From the NCBI GenBank assembly GCA_963693315.1, contig OY856186.1, positions 233,343,541 to 233,407,540 on the forward strand: a DNA stretch of 64,000 nt. Reading direction: 5' to 3'. Source of the DNA: Diogma glabrata (Eukaryota; Arthropoda; Insecta; Diptera; Cylindrotomidae). The notes below the pieces were generated by a model. It was not told the DNA's origin, made no database searches, and was given only the letters and a program-made list of their open reading frames with translations. Each line of letters opens with the position of its first letter. The stretch's first letter is position 1. Position numbers and translations under genes: made by a program. Positions 26,630-37,877 of the stretch are shown piece by piece.

Positions 26630-27698
26630 TAACTCTCGAACGAGAGACTTTATGGTCTGCTCAGGTGTCAATGGGAATCCCTGGTAAACTAGTATCACTA
26701 TGCAAAATGACAGCACAGAACTCTCAATGCTGTGTACGAGTAGAGAACGAAATATCAAAGTTTTTTAAAGTCGACTCCGGTTTAAGACAAGGTGATACTA
26801 TCTCTCCGATACTTTTTAATTTAGCCTTGGAATATGTGTGCCGTCAAAAGAAACTACCGACTAACAACAACATCTTGTCAATAAACTCAGTACAGATGAT
26901 CGCATACGCTGATGATGTTGTCATCCTCGGCCGAAGTGAAGCTGTTATGACTTATGAGTGAGACTTTCAAGTCGCTTGACAGTGGTGCTAGAAAGATTGG
27001 TCTTCAAATTAACTACAGTAAAACCAAACATATGAATGTTTCAAGAGAGGCCGAGAAGAAAGATTTAATGTGCGGGGATGAACGAGTTGAGGGAGTTGAA
27101 TCTTTTAAATATTTGGGATCAATGCTTGACTCAAACAACAGCATACAGTTATAAAAGCTCGAATCGCTGCAGGTAATCGAACTTTCTACTCAATTAAACC
27201 TTGGATCACCGTATGTATCAATTAACACCAAGCTCAAGTTATAAAAGACGTGATTAGACCGGTTGTGATCTATGGGTCACAAACGTGGACCCTTACACAA
27301 AGTGACGAATCGCATTTATCTGTATTTGAGCGTAAGATCCTACGCTACATTTTTGGTCCACTTAAGACAGACGATGGAGAGTATAGAACCCGATATAACT
27401 TTGAGATCAGAGACCTTCTTGAGGTTGTATCCGTTCTAATAGGATTGCTTGGTTTGGGCATGTTCTACGAGCCGATTCACAGTCTGGAATGATTAGAAAA
27501 ATGTACATTAGTACCCCAGGGAGTGGGCGACCGCGAGGTAGACCACGACTACAATGGGAGACTGACGTAATAAACAACCTTAAAAAAATCGGCTGCCATG
27601 GTAATTATGTCGCTGTTGCGAATGACCGTGGTGAATATTCAAAGCTGATTAGCCTGGCAACGCTCCTACATGGAACATGAACGCCGTTAAAAAAAAAA
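26630..27698 (+). mobile_element. RTE-type LINE, 5'-truncated copy 1
   Basis: RT motifs in the plus frame: MGIPGKLVSLCKM, LRQGDTISPILFNLALEY and the catalytic AYADDVVILG. After a 7-base insertion frameshift near 26950 come NYSKTKHMNVS and FKYLGSMLDSNN, then RPVVIYGSQTWTLT, all typical of the RTE clade. It ends ACGCCGTT plus an A run. The 13-base word ATGAAAAACACAC occurs just before (26617-26629) and just after (27699-27711), a likely target-site duplication. It has several frameshifts and deletions relative to the copy at 55432. Confidence 0.88.
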
Positions 27699-27869
27699 AT
27701 GAAAAACACACGCCAAACCTAGTCTATATCATATGTCGTGCAATTCCTGCAAAATATCAAAATAGTTTATTTCTAAGAAAAAAAAATTAATTTATTGTAT
27801 TCAAATCTTTTTTTTTTTTCATTGACTGTTATAAGGTTTTTGCAAATTGTTTTTGTTTGGGATTGTTAC

Positions 27870-28580
27870 AAACTTTTTTGTCGAAGCCGACAAGTCAAAA
27901 ACCTCTAACTGCAGAGGTTTATATTTATAGGAAACGGATTAAAATGTTTCCACAGTTATAACGGATGTTATAACGGATTTAAAAAACCAATCCTTTTTCT
28001 AGGATATAGCCTCTAGTTTCTTAACCATGAGTTGGATTTTGCTGATTTACGAACTTGTCCACACATTTTTACAAAAACTTTTGGATCTGGCTCAAAAATG
28101 CGACCGCGAGAGTGCCGGTTGATTCAAACGCATTTTGTATTTTACAAGCCTTTTGGTTGGAGCCGCTCACTCAGAAACCTCCAACTGCAGAGGTCTATAT
28201 TTTGTAAGAAATTAATAAAAATGGTTTCAAAGATTCTAAACTTATGAAGTTTTTAAACATATTAATATCCGAACGGCCGTTATAACGGATCTAAAAAACA
28301 AACTTTTTTTCTAGTATAAAGCCTCTAGTTTCTTAACCATATGTCGGATTTGGCTGATTTACGAACTTGTCCAAGATATTAATAAAACACACATTTTTAG
28401 GAAATGTTTTTTGATCTGGCTCTACAAATGCGACCGTGAGAGTGCCGGTTGTTTCAAAAAACATTTTTTTTTGCAAACTTTTTTGTTGGAGAGCGGCTCC
28501 GGCTCAGGAAACCTCTAACTGCAGAGGTCTATTTTTAGAATAAATTGATAAAAAATATTCCAAAGATTCTAAATTTGTTA
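27870..28580 (+). repeat. Tandem repeat, ~0.3 kb monomer, about 2.3 copies
   Basis: The motif CCTCTAACTGCAGAGGT (itself a small palindrome) occurs at about 27902, 28177 (CCTCCAACTGCAGAGGT) and 28513. Between them recur CCTCTAGTTTCTTAACCAT, GATTTACGAACTTGTCC and GCGACCGxGAGAGTGCCGGTT in the same order. No coding signal. It resembles a short satellite or a transposon-internal tandem repeat. Confidence 0.8.
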
Positions 28581-28734
28581 TTTTTTTAAAAATATTAGCA
28601 CCCAAGATTTTTATATGAAATCTACCTAAAAAAAATTTTTTGGTATTTAATATTTATTTTCCTCATTTTCTTTTTTTTAACTAGCAAATTAAGAAATAGA
28701 ATTTAAAACAAAAAAAATTGCATTTGAGAGATGC

Positions 28735-28940
28735 ACGTCAGTAGTAAACGGTTAAAGATATAGGATAGATAACATCACCTTGTCTTAAACCGGAGAACTT
28801 TAAAAATTTTGATATTTCGTTTTCTACTGTGATTTTGCATGATATTATTTTACTAGGGATCCACATTGATAGTAGAGCAGACCATAGAGTTTCTCGTTCG
28901 AGGAGTCGTAGGCCTGCCTGAAACCACCGAAAAGTTGATA
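28735..28940 (-). mobile_element. RTE-type LINE fragment, inverted
   Basis: Minus-strand reading gives RLLERETLWSALLSM and NEISKFLKFSGLRQGD, the same RT segment as in the RTE copies at 26630 and 55432, with added mutations. It extends further 5' than copy 2 (it includes an HTCVSTFRWFQAG-like stretch). Confidence 0.75.
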
Positions 28941-29279
28941 CACAGGTATGCTGAACTCTTATCCAAAATCATTTTTATGGAGAAAAGTGTATCGGTTCAT
29001 TATTACAATTTACATTGATAAATACATGTGGCATATTTTTTCCTACTGATGTCTAGTTACGAATTAGAACATTCCATTTATAACAAACATTGTGTCTGTA
29101 ATCTGTATATTTGTTCGAATTTTACTTTCATGTATGAAAATTGAAAATTAAGGCTTACGAGTTCAACTCTAACCACCATATTTATCTGGCATTGAAGATA
29201 CTCTGGGGTTGATGAAACCATGTTTATAATAGGATAATACAGATACCTTTCCGTTAAAATATAGTCTAATCTCGATAAA

Positions 29280-29740
29280 ATTACAACAGACTACCCTAAA
29301 GCAAGACTGGTTATTCTTGGAGATTTTAGTAAACATAATAAAGAATGGTTAGAATATTCATTACGCACTGACGACGGAAGACGACAAGCTGAAATGATAT
29401 TGGCTGATTACCATTGTTTGACTCAAATGAGTGTACCACTAGTATATCAGATAATACACATCATAACAATAATTTTCTGGGTCTGTTTTTCGCAAACGAA
29501 CCAAATACAACGAAGTACATCAGCACTAAAAGCTTTTGAAGTCATAAAACATGGAATGTGAGTTTTGGTTCAAACGGGATGTTGATGAGGCGAAGAGGAA
29601 TAAACGCAAATATTTAAGGCGTATAACGCAAATAAAACACCTGAAAGCCATGATGCCTATAAGAATGCAAAAAATATTACTAAATACCAAACAGATTTGG
29701 ACAAAGACGGGTTTATAGTTCAAGCAGTTAAATAAGTCCA
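29280..29740 (+). mobile_element. LINE endonuclease-domain remnant
   Basis: The plus strand reads DYPKARLVILGDFSKHNKEW followed by TDDGRRQAEMILADY, the C-terminal half of an apurinic endonuclease of a jockey-like LINE, where GDFNxH is the usual core. A WFKRDVDEAKRNKRKYLRR-like stretch follows in another frame. Frames are broken. Confidence 0.65.
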
Positions 29741-29889
29741 GACTCCAGAGCAATTTCACTCGATCCTCTATTCCAACCTTAGTTCTGTGAGCGACTCAAC
29801 ACAGAAAACTCAAACGTCCTTGAGGAAATTCAAAATATCCTCCCATCGTATGCGACCTTCGACAAACAAGAACTTCAGAACTATCAGAA

Positions 29890-29990
29890 CCTTCAGAACC
29901 GTCCAAATACCTCGTTGTAGAACTATATCCTTCCAGAACGATTATTTTAATAGTGGTTAAATTGTGGAACGGAATGTTATCAAGAGGAAA
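29890..29990 (+). mobile_element. Short C-terminal LINE fragment
   Basis: The plus strand encodes VQIPRCRTISFQNDYFN, nearly identical to VQIPRCRSVSFQNDYFN near the C-terminus of the minus-strand LINE at 62430-64000. It is a small relic of that family. Confidence 0.65.
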
Positions 29991-31268
29991 TAATCAGATC
30001 TTTTCCATGCCCTTTGCTAACTTACGGTCCCTTTTTTAAAGTATCTACTCTTAAAATAAAATGATCGATCGAACACAATTAAACAAGAATGCATGACAAC
30101 ATTCCACAAATCACGTATGCATTCTAAACAATAATCACATGGTAGTATTAACTATGTTGTTCGAAATTTCGTTTATATATAATAATAATTCATGAATAAA
30201 TTTATTTAAAAATAACAAACATCACAAACAACTATGTACTACGCTCGTTTATAAGTTCAAATTAGAAAAAGGCATGGTTGTGTTACGTCATACGCGAAAA
30301 TATCAATTAATCATCGTCATCTTGACATTAAACGCAAATTGTGAAGAATCGTTGAATTCAATTATTATTTATTGTTATTAGACAAAAAAAATATGTATCT
30401 ATATTTATATATATAAACATATACATTTATAAATAAATCTGTTTACCATTTATTTTCCTTACTTTCGTCAAGATATTTTTTGTTTTTTAGCTCAAGTCGT
30501 TTTTCATAAAAACATGTGATCTTTTTTCGTGACCAAAGATCAACAAAATAATTTCATTAAATCATTTATCAAACGAATTCTATTCCAAAAAATAATTTTC
30601 CTTACTGATAAATCTAAGTATCAACATAAAAACTGTTGATAGGACCCTCTGTTTCCATATAAAGAACATTGTTTGAACTCCTTTGATAACCCTTTGTTGA
30701 TAAAATTATTGTTGTTTGTTTAATAATAAAAACAACCGATTGACACTTCTAGATCAGTTAGAAGAGTTTCCATTAAATTTGTATGAACGACTTCTGTTTG
30801 TTGCTTTTTGTAATAAAACGACAAATCGTAGTTATTCTTAAATAGTTTGAAATGAAATGTGTTGACTTCAGACTTTATAGACAGATTAGATGCGGATATA
30901 TCACATTTTATTTTAAGTATTAAAAAAGAAACATATTCGCAGTTCAAACACACCAAATATCTTGAAAAAAGTAGGAATAGATTATCGCATTTATCATTAT
31001 ATTGTCAAAATTAAATATTATATGTTATAAATTAAGTAAGCGTTTAATATAAAATAAGATCAAAACAATTAATGGATAGTCGTTGTTTTTTTACAAAAAA
31101 ATTGATTAGATTATATTGTTGTGACAAAACAATCAGTGTTTGTCGCTGATTTGTAAGCATACATAAAATGGAACCTTATCAAACTTAACTGGTTATAACA
31201 TTAATTTGGTAAAGAGACATCATCACTAATTCAATTTTTTTATTCGTACACAACTATCTCTATACTAA
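29991..31268. other. No recognisable feature
   Basis: AT-rich with a TATATA-rich patch near 30395-30425. Small ORFs show no family signature. Confidence 0.5.
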
Positions 31269-31497
31269 AGCCGCATTAGACTATTGTAGAACTCTGCAAT
31301 ATTTCTGCAATGGTAGTGTGTAAAATATTCATTGCAGAAAAGTTTGGCAATGAACTCATTGCAAAACATTGCAATGACTCATTGCAATGTTTTGCAATGA
31401 GTTCATTGCCAAACTTTTCTGCAATGAATATTTTACACACTACCATTGCACGACTATTGCAGAAATATTGCAGAGTTCAATAGTCTAATTGCGGCTT
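31269..31497. mobile_element. ~230 bp near-perfect palindrome (MITE)
   Basis: Left arm starts AAGCCGCATTAGACTATTG and right arm ends CAATAGTCTAATTGCGGCTT. The arms run almost without mismatch to a centre near 31385 (ATTGCAATGACTCATTGCAA). TAA flanks both ends, consistent with a 3-base target duplication. It is non-coding and would fold into a single hairpin. Confidence 0.85.
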
Positions 31498-31776
31498 AAG
31501 TCTTTTAGAAGAAAAGTCCAGCAACAAAAATTAAAATATGTTTTTGTTAAAAAATTTGAATTTTGGTTTTGTTATAAATGCTTCAATTATTATTAGTTGA
31601 TTCATGTAGGTAGACCTACAATTATGTGTAGAGTTTATCGAACAAAAACATTCTAATTAAATATCCACACACGGTTGGACTTTGTTGCGAATTTAGTCAG
31701 AGTTGATATTCTTTATTAACCTAAAGTTGATCGTTGTCCTCCGACCAAGTCCGTCGAAGGGAGATCCGTTTTAGTG

Positions 31777-31893
31777 TATAAAACCGGCTTTAAATCGGAG
31801 GTATTTCTTCAAGTTCGGTTCGACATACATTAAACGGAACGAATTTCACTGATTGGCGGATCACGAGTCTGTCAAAAAAGTTTGAAGTACAAG
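31777..31893 (+). promoter_or_regulatory. Possible TATA promoter with short first exon
   Basis: TATAAAA at 31777-31783 lies 34 bases before TTCAAGT (A at 31811), which fits an initiator. About 80 GC-richer bases follow, then CAAGTGATAA, a possible splice donor at 31893. No coding exon could be linked to it. It lies just upstream of a LINE remnant and could belong to a transposon or to an unseen plus-strand gene. Confidence 0.3.
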
Positions 31894-32014
31894 TGATAAT
31901 TTATTTTCTTATTAATTTTAATAGTTTGTTTGTTTTAAATACTCGCTTTAGGCGGCCAAGGTGGTTGGTACGCGTTTAGCTAAAATATGGCGTGTTTTCC
32001 ATTCCTACGTTCGT

Positions 32015-32960
32015 TCAACAGCGCATTGTTAGATAATAATCATTCTCTATACTGTAGTGGCCTTTCTTCTTGAAGAGAATTTGGCATTGGTTTTGTTGTG
32101 TATGGAACACATTCAAGAAACCGTGATGAAATTCATCCCGGTAGTCGGATCTGGTACCATCGGATACCCTCACTTTTATTAATATCTCTTTATGGTTCAT
32201 GCACCTACTGAAGCTAAGACCGTTGACGAGAAAGACACTTTCTACATAACACTGGAATGAGTTCTGGAATCAACACCAACATATGACATCATTGTGATTC
32301 TTGGTGACTTTAATGGGCAAGTTGGTAAAGATATATCTTATGGAAATAAGCCGGTTTCCAACAGTCTGCATTTAAATTCAAATGATAATAGCGGTTAGCG
32401 AGAGAATGCTGAGATTGCATTATCAAATAATTTGAGACTTGCCAGTAAGTTCTTGCTGCACCCATCGATTCATAAGCATACTTTGGTCTCACAGAGTGGA
32501 AACACTCGAATTCAAATTGGGCACATGCTAGTAACAGCACGGTTCTTTTCAAGCATTCTGGATGCGCGATCATTTAGGGGTGTATACCAAGTTCTTGTTT
32601 GTGGGAGCATTTAAAAATTTAATCAACGAATACGTTTTAACATCTAATTGCTACAGAATGTTGAAAGTTGAAACTGAAGAAAGATACCAAAACCATATTG
32701 TCGAAACATTGGGGAAATCAGAAACTGTCTATGAAAACGTGAATTGATACGTCTTGATATTTACTCAAAAACGCTATTTTCGGCGCATTCGAACAAATAC
32801 TCGAACTTCAAGAAATCCTGGATCAAGTCATTGCCTAGATTCTATCCAGAACAAGCTGTTACAAAGTTATGTAAACGGAAGAAAGGAGAATCATGCAGAA
32901 AAATTGTGAAGAGATTGAAAACTTCATTAAGAATATCAATCACGTAACTTCGTTTAACAG
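32015..32960 (+). pseudogene. RTE-type LINE, endonuclease domain remnant
   Basis: In shifting plus-strand frames this reads EFGIGFVVYGTHSRNR, then TFYITLECVLESTPTYD and VILGDFNGQVGKD. Next come LSNNLRLASKFLLHPSIHKH and IQIGHMLV, and GAFKNLINEYV. This is the C-terminal endonuclease region of RTE elements, where LGDFNxxxG and IDHVL motifs are expected. The histidine-containing IDHVL motif has decayed to IGHML. It may be the 5' part of the RTE family whose RT lies at 26630 and 55432, but no overlap proves this. Confidence 0.7.
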
Positions 32961-34015
32961 GTTAGAACCTTAAAAAAGGGACCTCAAACTGTATCAGTGA
33001 CCATTTAAAACAAAGACGAAAAAATCATCTTAACATAAGTGACCAGCAGCGAGTTTGGTGATGAGCAAAGCTTATTTGTGCTAAGGCACAGGTAGAACAA
33101 TCCACAAAAGAGGAATTCCATGCGGCGCTTTCAAAACTAGTATCGACGAGATAACATTTAAAATGATTGCAAATGGTTCTGAAACTCTATATTCTTGACT
33201 GTTCGATCATGCACTCACCCTTCAAAATCAACCCTTTTGTTGCACAGCTGTTTGAAGATTATCATTTCGTTTTCTGGCCAGCGTGATGTAACACCGATGC
33301 GCATTTCTTGATAAGGATGATTTTGAAAAACTGTTGAGGGGGTTCAACATACCGTCATTAAATTGGAAAAATTTTTTGCACTTTGAATTTTATAGCTGTA
33401 TAAAAAAGGTCTCCAATAAATTAAAGGAAATTTGCCTTATACAATTAGAGTATGTTAATAATTCATAGACTATATAAAAAATTAAACCTAATACTAATTG
33501 AAATTAACAAGATAAATTGACTTGCAGAACACAATATACTTCCATTAAGCCAAAAAAAATTGTATATATACAACAAAATATTATATGAAAATACGCAAGT
33601 TTCTGTTCCCATACATTCTATTGCGATAGATACCGAGGCGGTCCTATATAATTTTTAATATCAGAAAATATAGACGTTTTTCAAAATCTATCTTCACCCA
33701 CATTAACTACTATAAAAATATGTATATAGTACACGATCCTACACTAAAAATAACAAAAGAGGCACCAAAAAGTGAAAAAAATAGAAAGGAAATGGCGTCA
33801 CTCGGAAGTAACAAAAATGGAAAAGAAATAGCGTTACGGTACTGCCACCGCATAAAATGGAAAACATGGCATTACTTTACAGCCGCTTTGATTATATATG
33901 TAGAGAAAAAGTTAGCTTTTGTAATAAATATTTAAACTATTAAAAGAAAAAAGTAAATTATTTTGAAGAAAACTTTTATTTAAAGATGCGCTTTAATTGA
34001 ATGTTTATTGTAGAC
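32961..34015. other. No recognisable gene
   Basis: This may include decayed LINE sequence just after the endonuclease remnant. From about 33350 I see only AT-rich DNA. Confidence 0.45.
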
Positions 34016-34172
34016 TAGGGGTGGGCTGATTAATCGATTAATCATTTTCTTATTTGAAGTAAACAATTCATCGATTAATCGAAAAGTTAATCTGATTAAT
34101 CATCATTGTTTTAATAAAGATTTTTTTGAACAAACATTTGGTACGCGAAAGATATATAAACTTAAGTTTACA

Positions 34173-34323
34173 TTTTTATAAAATACAAATATTAAATTTT
34201 TCGTCAAGTGACGTATTTATTTATAATTTTTATTATTATTGTTTTTATTTTATACAATAATAATAAAAATTATAAATAAATACGTCACTTGACGAAAAAT
34301 TTAATATTTGTATTTTATAAAAA
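34173..34323. repeat. Perfect palindrome, ~70 bp arms
   Basis: The left arm TTTTTATAAAATACAAATAT...ATTATTATTGT is repeated exactly in reverse complement after an 11-base loop. Both arms contain CGTCAAGTGACG. It lies inside the hAT-like shell. Confidence 0.9.
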
Positions 34324-34679
34324 TTAATATCAGTGACGCGAAAAACAAAAAAACACTCTAAATGGCCAACAACCCAGGAAATCCAGGAAACTACAATTTT
34401 AAGTTTACAAAAAATAAAAATTATTCTCTTTTTCTTGTAATTCTTGTATTATTCCTATTACTATTTTTCTAAATAAATTAACAGATATTGAAAGTTTTTT
34501 GTTGCGAAAATTGAGAATGCCTTTAATTGGGATTACTATAGATTCAATGCGTGCTTCATAAGTACATAATAGAAATAAATTCTAAGTTGCTTCGAATGTT
34601 TTATGCACATATTTTAGTGAAAAAGTTCTTATAATATTGTGAATTATATTTCACTACCTAGACTAAAATTGAATAGATT

Positions 34680-35386
34680 TTTTTTAAATAAATGTGTTAT
34701 GTAGTAGGCATTACAATATGTAACACATAAACACCTGTAGGGTGTTGTAGGCATTACAACAACACATAAACACCTTTTAAGTGGTCTACCTTGTAGGCAT
34801 TACAACAACACATAAACACCTTTTAAGACCAAGGTCCCACAACAACATGCGTTCTAAGGATGTTAATGGACGCAAATCTTCCTTTTTTCTTTTTTTTTAT
34901 ATTTTTTGTTAAATAATGGATAACTAAACGATAAATCGACAATATAAAATATGACATAGGCCAATATTAAATGATAGGATAGAGAAAATAAAAATAAAAT
35001 AAGAGATAGAAAGCAAATTTATTTTAAAATTTGCAGGAAAAAAACTAAAATGGGGTTGCCAATCATCCAGCTAGTAGTATATAATCCTTGATTATGATAT
35101 AGAGTTAGATGAAGAGATATAGAGTTATATGAAGGCGGAACAGATATAGATATAGAGTTATATGAAGGCTCGTTTCTTCGAGAAAGCAACAGCGTGCCAT
35201 CATCAAGGAGTATGCCATTGCTAAGATTGAGAATGCTACAGTTGACTGTAGATAGTTCATCCGCCAGCACCCTTAAGATATTTCCTTGGCTAGTGATATC
35301 TCACTACTATTGCCAGTGGTATGTGATATCTCACGTTAACTCATATGCCAATAGCAGGGACTGGAGTACGCGGCGTTGTTACACCC
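34680..35386 (+). mobile_element. Repeat family X, left part, interrupted by copia
   Basis: Matches 24145-24770 in order, with a small internal triplication of GGCATTACAACAACACATAA (34747-34820). It ends at ACACCC, the copia target site, and resumes at 41264. Confidence 0.7.
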
Positions 35387-35589
35387 TGTTACAATTACAT
35401 TGTTAAATTGGCAACACTGTTATATATTCTAATATTTATAGCAAGCTGTGAAATAGAAAACTTTTCTTCTATATAAAGTGTTCTGTAAAAGCGAATTATT
35501 ATTATAACGTTTTAAACTGTTGAATTGTTTATTTCGAGTTAATTATTTATTCTTAAACTACGACTGCAAGATCTCTGAATAATCATAAA
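35387..35589 (+). mobile_element. copia 5' LTR
   Basis: About 203 bases starting TGTTACAATTACATTG. It matches 41060-41262 throughout and 40779-40840 in part. It contains a TATATAAAG box at 35472. ACACCC immediately precedes it and also follows the far LTR. Confidence 0.85.
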
Positions 35590-35612
35590 GATTATGAGCC
35601 CAGAGCTCTGGA
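35590..35612 (+). promoter_or_regulatory. Putative copia primer-binding site
   Basis: Directly after the LTR, GATTATGAGCCCAGAG resembles the GGTTATGGGCCCAG site of Drosophila copia, which is primed by an internal half of initiator tRNA-Met. Two mismatches in the core. Confidence 0.45.
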
Positions 35613-35959
35613 TAGATTAATTGCATAGAATAAATAATTAAAAAATAATTAAAATAATTTTCATAGCCAGCTCGTCGAAGTGTACTGAAAATTATATTGC
35701 ATCAAATATAGAAGCCGATCGTCGAATCGTTAAATTTGATAGTTAAGATTTAAGAATCAATATTAAATATTGTAAGAAGCCGATGCCATCGTAAATATTT
35801 AATAAAACACAATTAAGGAAAGTGATACGTGTTTTCATTGAATATCAGTCAAGCCGGTTGTCGAATCGTCAGTATTCAATAAACAGTTATAGATATTCAA
35901 TAAACAGTGAAATACGCAATCCAGAAGAATTGTGTGACCGTGAATTAAAATTATCCAAA

Positions 35960-36365
35960 ATGGACAAGGAGGATGGATTTAACTCATTTTCTCAAAAGTT
36001 AAACGGTACAAATTACATAGTATGGAAGCAGCAAATATTTATGTATTGTAAAGGCCGTGGTTTACTGGATAATTTGGATGGTAAAGTTCCTGCTACAAAT
36101 GCAAGTTGTGAAATAAAATCACAATATGATCGAAACGATGGAAAAGCTATGTTCGCGTTTTTCCAATCGATTGATAGTCGACATGCAAACATGGTTGTAT
36201 TATGTAAATCGGCTAAAGAAAATGTGGAAAAATTTGCAACGATATATGAAAAGAACTCTGATATTCGTGTGATGACGCTATATGAAGACTACTTTGCATT
36301 AAAAATGAAAGAGGACGAGAAAATAATTGACTATTTATCAAACATGAAAAATGAAATTACTGATG
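35960..36365 (+). pseudogene. copia gag, N-terminal part
   Basis: The ATG at 35960 opens about 135 codons with FNSFSQKLNGTNYIVWKQQI and LLDNLDGK, the usual start of copia-type Gag (GxNYxxWK). Between NMKNEITDD and the integrase motif that follows, the rest of gag, the zinc knuckle, the protease and the integrase N-terminus are missing. This is therefore an internally deleted copy. Confidence 0.8.
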
Positions 36366-36375
36366 ATCGAGAGAA

Positions 36376-37877
36376 TACATGCACGTTGATTTATGTGGTC
36401 CGATGGAAGAAGTAGGAATTGGTGGATATCAGTTCTTCATCTTAATCAAAGACGAGGCAGCAAGTTTTCGTTTTATATACTTATTAAAATCAAAGGATGA
36501 AGTCTTTGATCGCTTGTCATCATTTATTCCAATGATCAAGAATATGAAATGTTCCTGTATTAAGTATTTTCGTTATGACAATCTTACAGAATTCGTTAAT
36601 AAGCAGGTTAACGGTATATTGTCAAAATATGGTATTCAACAAGAAAATACTGTCGCATATGCACCGGAACAAAATGGAGAATAGAACGTGAAAATCGTAC
36701 AGTTATTGAATGTGCCAGAACAATGCTAATCGAAAGTATATTACCAAAATGTTTATGGTCGGAAGCAGTCAAAACAGCAGTGTACGTATTAAATCGTTCA
36801 ACAAATTCTACATGTGTTGGCAGCACTCCATATGAGAAATGGTTTGATCATAAACCATTTTTGGGCCATGTTAAAATTTTTGGTACTGATTGTTTTGTTA
36901 ATATTCCAAAAACAACAACGCAAGAAGTTGGATCCAAAGGCAAGAAAAGTTGCATACGAGCCCACCATCAAGAATTTTCGATTGTATGATCCAGTCAATC
37001 ATAAGATATTCATAAGCTGTGATGTTCGTTTTATTGAATTGGAATCAAAATCTTATATGTTCTCAAAAATATTGATGATTTTTTCGTCATGGAAGCAGAT
37101 AGCGTTGATCCAGCCGTTGAAAGTCAAGAAAAAGAAAATGTTTTGGATGAAAGCAACGTGTCATCTCTTTATGAAGATGCTAACAATGGTGACACAACAA
37201 TTGTCAATGAAAATGAAATAATAAATGAAAGTATAGATGATAAAAATCCTAACGAAGACATTGATCAGACAGAACAGCGTACAAATCAACGATATAATTT
37301 ACGTCAAAAAGTAAGCCCACCAGATCGTTTAGTTGAAAGTGGTTTTATGGTCGTGATTACTGAGCCAAATACATTTGATGAAGCTATGGCATCAAAAGAA
37401 AATAAAAAATGGACAAGTGCGATGGATGACGAATTTGGTTCCTTGATCCAAAACAATACATGGAAATTGGTGGAGCCACCGGAAAATCAAAAGATATTCG
37501 ATAGCCGTTGGGTATTCAACACACAAATACAACACTGATGGTTCGGTTATTCGATTTAATGCTCGCCTTGTCATACGTGGTTTCACACAGCAATATGGTA
37601 TCGATTACGAGGAAACATTTAGCCCCGTCGTAAAATTCACTTCAGTTCATGCAATTTTATCTATTGCCGCTATGAACAAAATGCAGTAAAAACAATTCGA
37701 CATAAAAACAGCCTTTTTAAATGGAGACTTAAAAGAAGACGTTTATATGAAGCAGCCAATTGGCTATAACGACTACAGCGGAAAAGTCTGTAAATTGGTC
37801 AAAAGTTTATACGGCTTGAAACAAGCTTCCAGATGCTGGAATCAAAAATTCACATCATTTATTCCTTCGGTTTTGAA
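36376..37877 (+). pseudogene. copia pol: integrase core to RT, first part
   Basis: Starts at YMHVDLCGPMEEVGIGGYQF, the integrase core (first Asp in HVDLCGP). YFRYDNLTEF corresponds to the second Asp and is normally RSDNGxEF; PEQNGE follows. A stop after PEQNGE, a frameshift near 36925 and another near 37080 break it. The linker NQRYNLRQK is followed by [26 protein letters not shown], and [19 protein letters not shown] with the catalytic Asp. It ends at [17 protein letters not shown], where another element is inserted. Confidence 0.85.

Noticed and set aside
32562..32747. Small plus-strand ORF as a host protein.
   Set aside because: Its frame overlaps decayed RTE endonuclease and linker sequence (GAFKNLINEYV), and there is no start context or splice signal.
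34016..34110. GATTAATCGATTAATC words as telomere- or homeobox-site clusters.
   Set aside because: They are mirrored at 41525-41610 and form the inverted ends of the hAT-like shell.
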